A DNA stretch of 31,764 nt from the NCBI GenBank assembly GCA_032128395.1, contig JAQBGV010000156.1, positions 1 through 31,764 on the forward strand, in the 5' to 3' direction. Shown piece by piece: positions 17,076-23,869 of the stretch (position 1 is its first letter; every line of letters starts with the position of its first letter). Position numbers and translations under genes: made by a program. Under the pieces are notes generated by a model. The model was not told the DNA's origin and made no database searches. It saw nothing but the letters and a program-made list of their open reading frames with translations. This stretch comes from JAQBGV01 sp032128395. Its GTDB lineage: Bacteria; Planctomycetota; UBA8108; UBA1146.

Positions 17076-17104
17076 AGTCTAGGGGCGCCCTCGGGGGCTG
17101 TCAA
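17076..17104 (-). promoter_or_regulatory. Promoter of the tRNA-Leu/tRNA-Val operon
   Basis: On the minus strand a perfect -35 box TTGACA (17104-17099) and a -10 box TAGACT (17081-17076) are separated by the ideal 17 bases. The predicted start, near 17069, lies about five bases before the mature tRNA-Leu. Confidence 0.82.
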
Positions 17105-17225
17105 GCGGGGGGCAGAACGCAAGTCATGGGGGCCGCAGGACTTCCCAGATTCCCTCCCCGCTGCCCGCTATGGTAGAACTGCGTGCTTCGCCGCGGTGGT
17201 CGCGGGAAGAGTGGAGCGCCCGGAC

Positions 17226-17672
17226 GTGAAGATCATCGCCCAGAACAAGAAGGCCAGGCGGGAGATCGCGATCGAGGACAACCTCGAGGCGGGACTCGTC
17301 CTCACCGGCAGCGAAGTGAAGTCGCTGCGGGCGGGCAAGGTCTCGATCGCCGAGGCGTACGTGCGCCTCCGCGAAGGGGAGCCGTTCCTCCTCAAGGCGA
17401 ACATCGCCGAGTACACCCACGGCGGATACTCGAATCACGAGCCGCTGCGCCCGCGCAAGCTGCTCCTGCACAAGCGTGAGATCAACAAACTGCGGGTCCG
17501 GACCGAGCAGAAGGGGCTGACCGTCGTGCCTCTGCGGATCTACTTCAACGACAAGGGGAAGGTGAAGCTCGAGATCGGAATCGGTCGAGGGAGGAAGCTC
17601 CACGACAAGAGAGATGCGGAGAAGAAGCGCGAGGCGTCGCGCTCGATCGAGCGGGCGCTACGCCGCGAATGA
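17226..17672 (+). CDS. smpB: SsrA-binding protein SmpB
   Basis: 148-residue small basic protein that binds the tRNA-like end of tmRNA and delivers it to stalled ribosomes for trans-translation. Family motifs: KIIAQNKKARREIAIED at the start, LEAGLVLTGSEVKSLRAGKV (about 22-41), AYVRLREGEPFLLKANIAEY, then RKLLLHKREI, GLTVVPLRIYFNDKGKVK and the basic tail GRGRKLHDKRDAEKKREA that inserts into the mRNA channel. GTG 17226 is preferred: GGAG lies nine bases upstream and the protein then begins with the conserved VKIIA; GTGs at 17196 and 17211 are in-frame alternatives. Its RNA partner ssrA starts about 300 bases downstream on the same strand. Confidence 0.96.
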   Translation: MKIIAQNKKARREIAIEDNLEAGLVLTGSEVKSLRAGKVSIAEAYVRLREGEPFLLKANIAEYTHGGYSNHEPLRPRKLLLHKREINKLRVRTEQKGLTVVPLRIYFNDKGKVKLEIGIGRGRKLHDKRDAEKKREASRSIERALRRE

Positions 17673-17976
17673 TCTTCTTGCCATGCCCGGTCGCCGATGC
17701 GGGCCCGTCTGCTGCGTTGCGGGGCTCTTCCCGATCCTCAGCGACCCGCAGGGGTCGCCTCCGGTCGGGAAGAACCCCGCGCCTTACAGACGAACCCTCC
17801 TCGACGACCTCGGCGTGGTCAGTGAGAAGGAGGAGAGCGCCTCTGGTTTTCCCGAGTCGCTTTCCCGATCGCCCGGCGAGGGTAGGATGATCGGCAGCGT
17901 CGCCGGCCGCAGCATCAGAGGAGTGCCGCGTCATTCGAGAGTGCTGGCCAGCGGCGACCTTGCGGAACAGCTGGAA
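17673..17976 (+). other. smpB-ssrA intergenic region
   Basis: 304 bases without a credible gene. It contains the large hairpin at 17719-17780. A weak promoter-like pair (TTTCCC at 17861, TAGGAT at 17883, spacing 16) could serve ssrA with a leader of roughly 80 bases to be processed. No better promoter lies close to the mature 5' end, so ssrA may also be cut from an smpB read-through transcript. Confidence 0.45.
17719..17780. other. Strong nested hairpin between smpB and ssrA
   Basis: GCGGGG-C-TCTTCCCGA (17719-17734) pairs with TCGGGAAGA-A-CCCCGC (17765-17780): 15 base pairs with a single C-A mismatch. Inside a symmetric six-by-six internal loop is a second perfect 7-bp hairpin, GCGACCC/GGGTCGC with loop GCAG. 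No T-run follows on either strand, so it is not a standard terminator. It could be an RNase III-type processing site, a transcript stabiliser or a small structured RNA. Confidence 0.6.
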
Positions 17977-18334
17977 GGGGGCGAAACGGTTTCGACCGGA
18001 CGGAAAAAGGTAGAGTTGCAGGCGGAGGTTGTCAGGAGGCCTCCTTAAACCCCTGGCAAACATTTTTAACTGCGAACAACAATTTCGCACTAGCTGCCTA
18101 GTGTAGCTCCTTCCCCCGCCTGCCTGCCCGGGGCGGGCGGTGGGGAGGTCATCGATCCGGGCTGGCTCGAAAGGTCTGCGCCGTAGGACCCTAGAGCGAG
18201 AATCACTTCGGCCCTCATGACAACGGAGCCTGTTCGTCGGGGCCGGTCATGCGGTAACAAATGACGAACTATGCCTGTAGACGCTCTACTGGACACGTTT
18301 CGGGACCCGGGTTCGACTCCCGGCGCCTCCACCA
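17977..18334 (+). ncRNA. ssrA: tmRNA (SsrA)
   Basis: 358-base transfer-messenger RNA. The 5' end GGGGGCGAAACGGTTTCGAC is the classic tmRNA start, and the 3' end GGTTCGACTCCCGGCGCCTCC-ACCA supplies the T arm and CCA. The acceptor ends GGGGGCG and CGCCTCC pair and place G3 opposite U70, the alanyl-tRNA synthetase identity pair. The tag frame is GCG at 18072 through TAG at 18101, encoding A-N-N-N-F-A-L-A-A, which ends in the ALAA degradation signal. The RNA, charged with alanine and bound by SmpB, releases stalled ribosomes and tags the incomplete protein. It is a single-piece, non-permuted form, with its own terminator downstream. Confidence 0.96.
18072..18101 (+). other. tmRNA proteolysis-tag reading frame
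   Basis: Codons GCG AAC AAC AAT TTC, then GCA CTA GCT GCC and TAG give ANNNFALAA, preceded by the alanine carried on tmRNA itself. The resume codon is assigned as GCG because this is the only frame that ends in ALAA directly before a stop. Confidence 0.85.
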
Positions 18335-18368
18335 TTTTCTTCGGAGCGCCTTGCTCCGATCGGCAACG

Positions 18369-18404
18369 GCCCGCCGGGGCGACTCGGCGGGCTGCGGTCT
18401 TTTT
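18369..18404 (+). terminator. Rho-independent terminator of ssrA
   Basis: GCCCGCCG (18369-18376) pairs with CGGCGGGC (18385-18392), followed by TGCGGTCTTTTT. A smaller hairpin, CGGAGC/GCTCCG, lies between it and the tmRNA 3' end and may aid 3' processing. Confidence 0.85.
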
Positions 18405-18468
18405 CAGCCTCGGGAGGCTCGACCGGCGGTCTGATGCCTGGCACCGGCGACGGCGTCTCGGCGCGCCT

Positions 18469-19722
18469 TCAGGCCGTTGCCTTGACCTCGGGCACCGGCC
18501 GCAGGATCGCGAGCACTACGACAGCAACGATCGCCAGCCCCGCGCTCGTCAGGAAGGCGGCCCGGCTGCTGGCCAGCTCCCAGATCGAGCCGAACAGCAC
18601 GCTCGCCGCCAAGGTCAGGATACCGAGCGTGAAGTGGTACCAGCCGAACGTCGTCCCCCGCCGCCCCCTCGGCGCGAATTCTGCGATCAGCGCCTTCTCG
18701 GCTCCCTCGGTCAGGCCGTGGTACAGGCCGTAGACGAGGAACAGCCCCCAGATCGCCGCCTGGCTCTCGGCGAAGGCGAACCCGGAATACACGGCGGCGT
18801 ACAGCAGCCAGCCTGCAGCGATGACCCGGCGCCGCCCGACTCGGTCGGCGAGCCGCCCCCCCGGGATGGATGCCACCGTTTTCACGACATGCAGGCCCAT
18901 CCAGAGGAGCGGCAGCGTGGCCAGCGGTGCACGGGTTCCGCCCGCCTTGAGCAGCAGGAAGACGTCGCTCGCATTGCCGAGCGTGAACAGGCCGAGCGGC
19001 ACGAGGAAGCGTAGGAGCGGCCGGTCACCGCGGAGCGGCGAATCCAGCGCGGGGTCGGGTTCTTCGGCCGCGTCGTCGTCGTCCGGGTCCGGGTCCGCTT
19101 CCTCTACACCCAGCCACACCACCAGGACGGCCGCAGCGCCCGGAATCGCCGTCAACCAGAACAGTAGGCGCAGATCCTGCGAGACGAAGGCCAGGAAGCC
19201 CGCGGCCAGGAGGGGACCCAGCACGGCCCCCGCGTGGTCCATCGCGCGGTGGAGCCCGAAGGCAGCTCCTCGATTGCGCTCGGCGACGGACGCGGCGAGG
19301 AGCGCGTCGCGGGGGCTCGTCCGGATCCCCTTGCCCGTCCGATCCGCGATGCGCACGGCGAGCACGTGCCAGGTGGCCGTCGCCGCGGCGACAAACGGTC
19401 GCGCGCACGACGAGATGAAGTAGCCCGCGACGATCAACGGGCGGTTGCGGCCCAGGCGATCAGCCCAACGGCCGGACAGGAGCTTGAGTACGCTGGCCGT
19501 CGCCTCCGCCAGCCCCTCGATCCAGCCCAGGGCGAGCGCTCCCGCTCCGAGCGTGCTCGTCAGGAACAGGGGCAACAGCGGCATGATCATCTCGCTCGCC
19601 GTGTCGGTGAGGAGGCTAACCAACCCGAGGAGAACGACGTTGCGAGTCAACCACGAAGGCACCGGCCGTCGTTTTTCCGACGGGGACATGGCGCCAGCGC
19701 TGCCGGGATGGTCCTCGCACAT
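18469..19722 (-). CDS. MFS transporter
   Basis: 417-residue major facilitator with about 11-12 hydrophobic helices in two halves. The MFS loop motif appears twice: GRWADRLGRNRP between helices 2 and 3, and GGRLADRVGRRRV in the second half. A highly acidic cytoplasmic linker (EEADPDPDDDDAAEEPDPA) joins the halves near residue 212. Helix 1 contains LTDTASEMIMPLLPLFL, shared with a broad bacterial MFS group of unknown substrate. The start is uncertain: ATG 19722 has AGGT nearby, while ATG 19689 removes eleven residues. Leucine (more CTG and TTG) and glycine (more GGC) codon choice differs by eye from the CTC- and GGG-rich neighbours, which may mean acquisition by transfer. It points back toward the ssrA terminator. 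Confidence 0.86.
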   Translation of the reverse strand: MCEDHPGSAGAMSPSEKRRPVPSWLTRNVVLLGLVSLLTDTASEMIMPLLPLFLTSTLGAGALALGWIEGLAEATASVLKLLSGRWADRLGRNRPLIVAGYFISSCARPFVAAATATWHVLAVRIADRTGKGIRTSPRDALLAASVAERNRGAAFGLHRAMDHAGAVLGPLLAAGFLAFVSQDLRLLFWLTAIPGAAAVLVVWLGVEEADPDPDDDDAAEEPDPALDSPLRGDRPLLRFLVPLGLFTLGNASDVFLLLKAGGTRAPLATLPLLWMGLHVVKTVASIPGGRLADRVGRRRVIAAGWLLYAAVYSGFAFAESQAAIWGLFLVYGLYHGLTEGAEKALIAEFAPRGRRGTTFGWYHFTLGILTLAASVLFGSIWELASSRAAFLTSAGLAIVAVVVLAILRPVPEVKATA

Positions 19723-19931
19723 TCGGACCTAGGTGACACGACCCGGCGATCGATGCAACGCACTCGCGGATGAGCCGGGTGCCGGCGACCGGCATCCCGT
19801 CCTTCCGCTGGCGCCACTTCGCCTCGCAGAGTGGACGGATGAGGGGATGCATGGCATGCTTTTCCGGGCCCCTGGCCCCCGAGTCCTGCGGTCGGCTGGT
19901 GGGCTCAGCCCGAGTTCCGAAGGGGAAATCG

Positions 19932-20267
19932 TTGGAAGTGACCGAGAGCTCCCGCGGCCAGCCACTCCATAGCGACCTCGCAGGCGACCCCGAGATGCAG
20001 TATCTCCTCGAGTTCTTCGTCGAGAGGCTCCCCGATCGAGCCCGCAGCATGGTCGTCGCGCTCGATTCCGGGGACCTGGAACAGCTCAAGGTTCTGGCGC
20101 ACCAACTCAAGGGCGCCGCTGGGAGCTACGGCTTCTTCCCGATCACCGATCTCTGTCGCGATCTCGAAGCGCGCGTCGTCGCCGAGATGAGCGCCGACGA
20201 GATCCGCACCGCGATCTCACTGGTCGCCGAGCTCTGCAACCGAGCCACCCACCTTCCTCCTGGGTGA
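19932..20267 (+). CDS. HPt (histidine phosphotransfer) domain protein
   Basis: 111-residue single-domain phosphorelay protein. The core motif AHQLKGAAGSYGF is intact, with the phosphate-accepting His57 and the conserved Lys60 and Gly61. It is preceded by LAGDPEMQYLLEFFVERLPD, typical of helix B of HPt domains. It would carry phosphate between a hybrid sensor kinase and a response regulator in the cytoplasm. The TTG at 19932 is chosen as start: AAGGGG lies six bases upstream and the domain follows at once. GTG 19938 and ATGs from 19770 are in frame, but the extra N-terminal residues look non-coding. No kinase or receiver gene is in the window. It has the same length as the degenerate HPt-like protein at 13901. 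Confidence 0.82.
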   Translation: MEVTESSRGQPLHSDLAGDPEMQYLLEFFVERLPDRARSMVVALDSGDLEQLKVLAHQLKGAAGSYGFFPITDLCRDLEARVVAEMSADEIRTAISLVAELCNRATHLPPG

Positions 20268-20321
20268 GCGTTGCCCGGCGTTGTCTCCTCCTCGACCGGC
20301 GATCCGCTCTCCCCAGCGCCG

Positions 20322-20369
20322 CTGGCCTTCTCATCTCATTCTTGCGTCCGGCACCTCCTCGAAGCCCTC
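20322..20369 (+). repeat. 48-bp direct repeat, left copy
   Basis: Begins CTGGCCTTCTCATCTCATTC and ends GCCCTC; 46 of 48 bases match the right copy at 20680-20727. Copies are 358 bases apart and enclose the REP-like palindromes. Confidence 0.85.
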
Positions 20370-20398
20370 GAAATCGGGTATTCGGGTAATCGGGTGAT

Positions 20399-20538
20399 GG
20401 GATTGGCTCGCCGCAGGTGATGCCTGTCCCGGACGCTCGTCGGTACTCCGAACGGTTCCGCACGACTGCCTTGTCGAATAATAGGTGGATCAGCGAGCGA
20501 ACGTCCGGGACAGGCATCACCTTCGTCGAGCCAGTCCC
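20399..20538. repeat. REPIN-like inverted pair of 32-bp palindromic units
   Basis: Unit 20399-20430 starts GGGATTGGCTCGCC and ends GATGCCTGTCCC. Unit 20507-20538 is its reverse complement with 29 of 32 bases matching. Similarity extends inward through GGACGctCG / CGagCGaaCGTCC. The 64-base centre (20440-20494 plus arm extensions) has no gene. Each unit is itself an imperfect hairpin (GGGAC-N-GGC with GCC-T-GTCCC). The same unit occurs at 8559 and in part at 20628. Confidence 0.75.
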
Positions 20539-20627
20539 ATCATCGCATCACCCCATCACCCATCTTCAGCTAGTCAAATCAACCACTAGAGGGCTTCGAG
20601 CTGATCCTCAACGGGCGAGGGGGTGAT

Positions 20628-20651
20628 GGACTGGCTCGCCGAAGGTGATGC
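20628..20651 (+). repeat. Truncated REP-like unit
   Basis: GGACTGGCTCGCC followed by GAAGGTGATGC is the left 24 bases of the REP unit. The closing CTGTCCC is missing and replaced by AGAATTTGGG, so it cannot form the complete hairpin. Confidence 0.7.
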
Positions 20652-20679
20652 AGAATTTGGGACCATTATCGTGAGGGGA

Positions 20680-20727
20680 CTGGCCTTCTCATCTCATTCT
20701 TGCGTCCGGCACCGCCTCGGAGCCCTC
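20680..20727 (+). repeat. 48-bp direct repeat, right copy
   Basis: Matches 20322-20369 at 46 of 48 positions (differences are T to G and A to G near the right end). It ends 94 bases before the truB start. Confidence 0.85.
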
Positions 20728-20821
20728 TGCGTGGTTGGTTTTTCTGGGAGAAAGGGGGAGTGGGGCTGCTTCGTTCCGGCGCTCCGCCGCGCTATCCTTC
20801 CTCCGGATGGAAGGAGGATGG

Positions 20822-21709
20822 TTGAAACGGCGTCGCGCGGGTCGGACCGGCGGAGTGTTGATCTGGAAGCCGGTCGGGATCTCTTCCCGGGGGGCGCTCG
20901 AGGTCGCCGAACGGGCGCTCGACGCAGGTCCCCTCGGGCACACGGGGACCCTCGATCCGCTCGCCGAAGGGCTTCTGCTTCTTCTCGGCGGCGAGGCCCG
21001 GAAGTTCCAGGCGCTCCTGACCGACCACGACAAGAGCTACCGCGCCGAAGTCACACTGGGCATCGTGTCGGAGAGCGAGGACGCCGAAGGACCCCTCTAC
21101 TGTCCTGTTCCGCGACCCGAGCTGCCCGCCCGCTCGCAGATCGTGAGCGCGCTCGGTCGTTTTGTCGGCGGTTACGATCAGACCCCCCCGCAGCACTCCG
21201 CGGTGCACGTCGACGGCGAACGGGCGTGGAAGCGCGCTCGGCGGGGTGAACAAGTCGTCATGGAGGTGCGGGCGGTTCGCATCGAGAGGGTCGAACTCAT
21301 CGAGTGTGACCCCCCGACCTGTCGGCTTGAGATCGAGTGTGGGCCAGGGACGTACATCCGGTCTCTCGTCCGCGATCTCGGAGAAGATCTCGGGTGCGGG
21401 GCCTACCTCTCCGGCCTCGCTCGGACCGGGCTCGGGAGCTTTCGGGGGTCCGAAGCGGTCGCGCTCGAGACGATCACTCCCGCGGCGTGGCTGTCCCTCG
21501 AGACCTTGCTCGCTCCGATTCCACGTCTGGATGTTCCGCCGGACCTTCGCGAGCGACTCGCTGTCGGGCAGCGCGTTCCTCTCCCGGAGCCGAGGGAGGA
21601 GCGTCCCGAACCCGGCGTTCGCGTGATCTGGAGCGAAGGGGTCGTCGTGGGGCTCGGCGAGGTCCGAGGGGGGATCATCCAACCGAAGCGGTGGCTGCGC
21701 GGGCGCTGA
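20822..21709 (+). CDS. truB: tRNA pseudouridine(55) synthase TruB
   Basis: 295-residue enzyme that isomerises U55 in the T-loop of tRNAs. The catalytic motif GHTGTLDPLAEGLLLL contains the nucleophile Asp44. Further family motifs are GVLIWKPVGISS at the start, KSYRAEVTLGIVSESEDAEG, QTPPQHSAVHVDGERAWKRAR and CGPGTYIRSLVRDLGEDLG. The TTG at 20822 is chosen because a perfect AAGGAGG ends four bases before it and the family's K-P-x-G segment begins right after; ATG 20807 is in frame but has no ribosome site. Often truB follows infB and rbfA, which are absent here. Its last 35 bases overlap the 3' end of the convergent glycosyltransferase gene. Confidence 0.95.
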   Translation: MKRRRAGRTGGVLIWKPVGISSRGALEVAERALDAGPLGHTGTLDPLAEGLLLLLGGEARKFQALLTDHDKSYRAEVTLGIVSESEDAEGPLYCPVPRPELPARSQIVSALGRFVGGYDQTPPQHSAVHVDGERAWKRARRGEQVVMEVRAVRIERVELIECDPPTCRLEIECGPGTYIRSLVRDLGEDLGCGAYLSGLARTGLGSFRGSEAVALETITPAAWLSLETLLAPIPRLDVPPDLRERLAVGQRVPLPEPREERPEPGVRVIWSEGVVVGLGEVRGGIIQPKRWLRGR

Positions 21710-22766
21710 TCGCGTCTCGATAGACCGCCAGAGTCTCGGCGATGGTGCGTGTGCGGGACAACGCCGTGGCGCGCTCGGCCGCTCTCCCGGCCCGGCGGAC
21801 CCGTTCCGAAGGATCGGCAAATGCGCGCAGCTGCGCATCTTCGTCGGGTCCCCCGCACCAGAACGCACCGTCCGCGGGGAGAACCTCTTCGGCGGTCTCG
21901 CTGCGCCTCGCCACGATCGGGCAGTGTCGCATCGCCGCTTCGACGAGGGGGATCCCGAATCCCTCGGTGTCGGAGAGCTGGACCAGTGCCGCCGCGCCCC
22001 GCATCCGGCGGTCGAGAGTACCGTCGTCGATGTGACCGAGCCAACGGATGCGATCGCGGACCTCCTCGGGCAGCGATGCGAAGAAAGCCGCGGCGCATTC
22101 CGAGTCCGCACTTCCGCACCAAGCAACCCTCGGTCCCAGCCCGGTGACCGACTGGAGCCGTGCGAGGAACGGAGCGATGCGCTCGCTCCGCTTTCGACGA
22201 CTGGGGCCGCCGACCACGAGCAGCTCACTCCCATCTCCGATCGGCGCCTCGGCGCTCGCCGGTAGAGCCGGCCAGAGCGGAACATCGACGACTCGCTCGG
22301 GGAGGAGTTCCAACCGTTCGACGAGGGCCCTGCGCACAGCACCGGTGTGTGTGATCACCCGAGTCGCGCAGCGGGCGATTCGCCGGAGGAAACGCTGCTT
22401 CCGTGCGATGAAGCTCGCGGTCGCATGGTCACCGCGATCGAGGGCGGAGAGATCGTGCACCGTCACCACGACCGATCGGGGGGGGCGTCGAGGAAGCCGG
22501 AGGTCAGGGGCGTGCAGAACGTCGAAGCCGGTGGGGCGAGCCCAGTCGAGCCAGCGAGTCACCTTCTGATCCGGGAAGAGGGCGGGCGGATCTCCCTGTC
22601 GCCACCGGGAAGAGCGGCACAGGAGAGTCAGCGCGATCTCGGGTTCGGCGCCGAGACCATCGACCAGTCCTCGAATGTAGCGCTCGACCCCACTCGGGCG
22701 GGGATCGACCGCAGACGAGATGTCGATCGCGACCCGCAGCCGGCGTGCTCCGACCTCCGATCGCAT
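21675..22766 (-). CDS. Glycosyltransferase family 4 protein
   Basis: 363-residue GT-B fold glycosyltransferase. The N-terminal domain shows RVAIDISSAVDPRPSGVERY at about 10-29, then FDVLHAPDLRLP and SVVVTVHDLSALD. The C-terminal nucleotide-sugar domain has ELLVVGGPSRRK, RIRWLGHID and the E-x7-E motif in TEGFGIPLVEAAMRHCPIVA. It transfers a sugar from an activated donor, probably onto a cell-envelope glycan or lipid at the cytoplasmic face of the membrane; donor and acceptor are unknown. Its ATG overlaps the stop of the upstream gene in the arrangement TGATG, so translation is coupled. Its stop lies inside the 3' end of the oppositely oriented truB. Confidence 0.88.
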   Translation of the reverse strand: MRSEVGARRLRVAIDISSAVDPRPSGVERYIRGLVDGLGAEPEIALTLLCRSSRWRQGDPPALFPDQKVTRWLDWARPTGFDVLHAPDLRLPRRPPRSVVVTVHDLSALDRGDHATASFIARKQRFLRRIARCATRVITHTGAVRRALVERLELLPERVVDVPLWPALPASAEAPIGDGSELLVVGGPSRRKRSERIAPFLARLQSVTGLGPRVAWCGSADSECAAAFFASLPEEVRDRIRWLGHIDDGTLDRRMRGAAALVQLSDTEGFGIPLVEAAMRHCPIVARRSETAEEVLPADGAFWCGGPDEDAQLRAFADPSERVRRAGRAAERATALSRTRTIAETLAVYRDAISARAATASVG

Positions 22767-23695
22767 CAGGGCTTTTCTAGTCGGATTCCGTCGAGGTAGA
22801 TCGTCTTCGGGTGCGAGGGAGGGATCACCATCAGGGAGACTCCGGTGACGTCCTTCCAATCGACGCTGTTGTTCTTCGTGATGTCCTTCCACAGGTCGAC
22901 CCTGACATGGTGCCAACCCGGCTTCTCGACCGTGATGTGGTGGAGGATGCAGCGGGTCTTCAGGATTTCGGTTCCCATGAAAAATCCCCCGGGCCCGCCT
23001 TCCTCGACTCCGAAGTAGAGAGTGAACTTCCCGAAGTTTTCGTCCGTCGAGAACAGGTGAATCTCGAGATAGCGGTACTCTTCGATCTTGGTGCCCTCGA
23101 ACGCGCCGAGAGGGAGCATCCCGAACGCCATTCCGGCGAACCCGGGCCCCTCGCCCGATCTCCACTTCAAGGACCCCTCTCCCTCCTGGATGAACTCCTT
23201 GTCGGAGTTCAGAGAGGCGCTGGGCGGACGCTTCTCCTTCACGAGGGCTTCGGGTTCGGGGGACTTCTCTTCGAAGTTCGCGATCCAGTAGAACAGTCCC
23301 GCTTCGATCGTCTCGCGCAGAGGCTTGAGGTGGCTCGAAAGCGGAGTGTCGCCGTGGGTCCGTTCGAGTTTCTCTAGCTCGTTGTAGGACGGACGCCACT
23401 TCTCTTGCTGGATCCCCTTCTCGATCTTGGTGAGATTCTTCGCTCCCTTGCACGCCTTCACGTACGCGGCGATCTGTTTCTTCGCATCGTCCTTCGCGCC
23501 CTTCTTCGCGTCCTTGAACGACTCCTCGGCGGCGTCGAATTCCCCGCTCTCGAACTGTGCGACTCCCTCCGTGTAGGCAGCGGTCGCCTCCGGCGAGGCG
23601 AACCCTTCGGGCGGTGGGGGAGTCTCGTCATCGGTGAAGGATGGCCCGGGGGCCAGGGTGAGCAGTAGGGAGATCGCGACGGAGAGGAGCGACAT
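22766..23695 (-). CDS. Exported protein with TPR-like N-terminus and CBM11-like C-terminus
   Basis: 309 residues. A signal peptide (MSLLSVAISLLLTLAPGPS) is followed by a proline-rich spacer, helices resembling TPR units (ATAAYTEGVAQFESGEFDAA, about 40-60; a Lys-rich helix set to about 125), then a beta-rich domain. That ends in VEKPGWHHVRVDLW, WKDVTGVSLMVIPP and TIYLDGIRLEKP, a pattern typical of carbohydrate-binding modules such as CBM11, where the last strand carries Y-L-D-x-I-x-L. I infer a periplasmic or surface protein that binds glycan. Start ATG 23695 has GGAAGGA seven bases upstream. Coupled to the following glycosyltransferase by a TGATG overlap. The family is not recognised as a whole. 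Confidence 0.72.
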   Translation of the reverse strand: MSLLSVAISLLLTLAPGPSFTDDETPPPPEGFASPEATAAYTEGVAQFESGEFDAAEESFKDAKKGAKDDAKKQIAAYVKACKGAKNLTKIEKGIQQEKWRPSYNELEKLERTHGDTPLSSHLKPLRETIEAGLFYWIANFEEKSPEPEALVKEKRPPSASLNSDKEFIQEGEGSLKWRSGEGPGFAGMAFGMLPLGAFEGTKIEEYRYLEIHLFSTDENFGKFTLYFGVEEGGPGGFFMGTEILKTRCILHHITVEKPGWHHVRVDLWKDITKNNSVDWKDVTGVSLMVIPPSHPKTIYLDGIRLEKP

Positions 23696-23869
23696 CGCCG
23701 AGTCCTTCCAGACTTTCGCCTGCATGCGACGGGGGGTCGGGGTCCAGGGTGCGGGTTGGCCGGAGATAGTATCCGCGGAGGTGCGTTCGATGCGAGCATC
23801 GATCCGGACGGTGCGATGGCCGCCGCGGATCCCCCTCGGTATCCTCCGACCGCTGGGAGGGAGGCACCG

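Larger units (their letters stand above)
20268..20821. other. Gene-free repeat-rich stretch of 554 bases
   Basis: No credible gene. It consists of a pair of 48-bp direct repeats enclosing a REPIN-like inverted pair, a truncated third REP unit and short runs of TCGGGTA/GGGTGATGG-type repeats (20373-20400, 20541-20566). It separates the HPt gene from truB. Confidence 0.7.

Noticed and set aside
18055..18106. Alternative tmRNA tag frame starting GCA AAC ATT
   Set aside because: It does not end in ALAA; the adjacent frame gives ANNNFALAA directly before TAG.
20143..20626. Two short frames on opposite strands both beginning MMPVPD
   Set aside because: They are produced by the inverted REP units and share residues only because the DNA is palindromic; no ribosome sites.
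20322..20727. CRISPR array or insertion sequence
   Set aside because: Only two copies of the direct repeat with a 310-base interval, no transposase and no regular spacing.
20818..21249. ATG immediately after AAGGAGG as an alternative gene start
   Set aside because: That frame lacks TruB motifs and is Arg-rich; the TTG four bases downstream of AAGGAGG is in the TruB frame.
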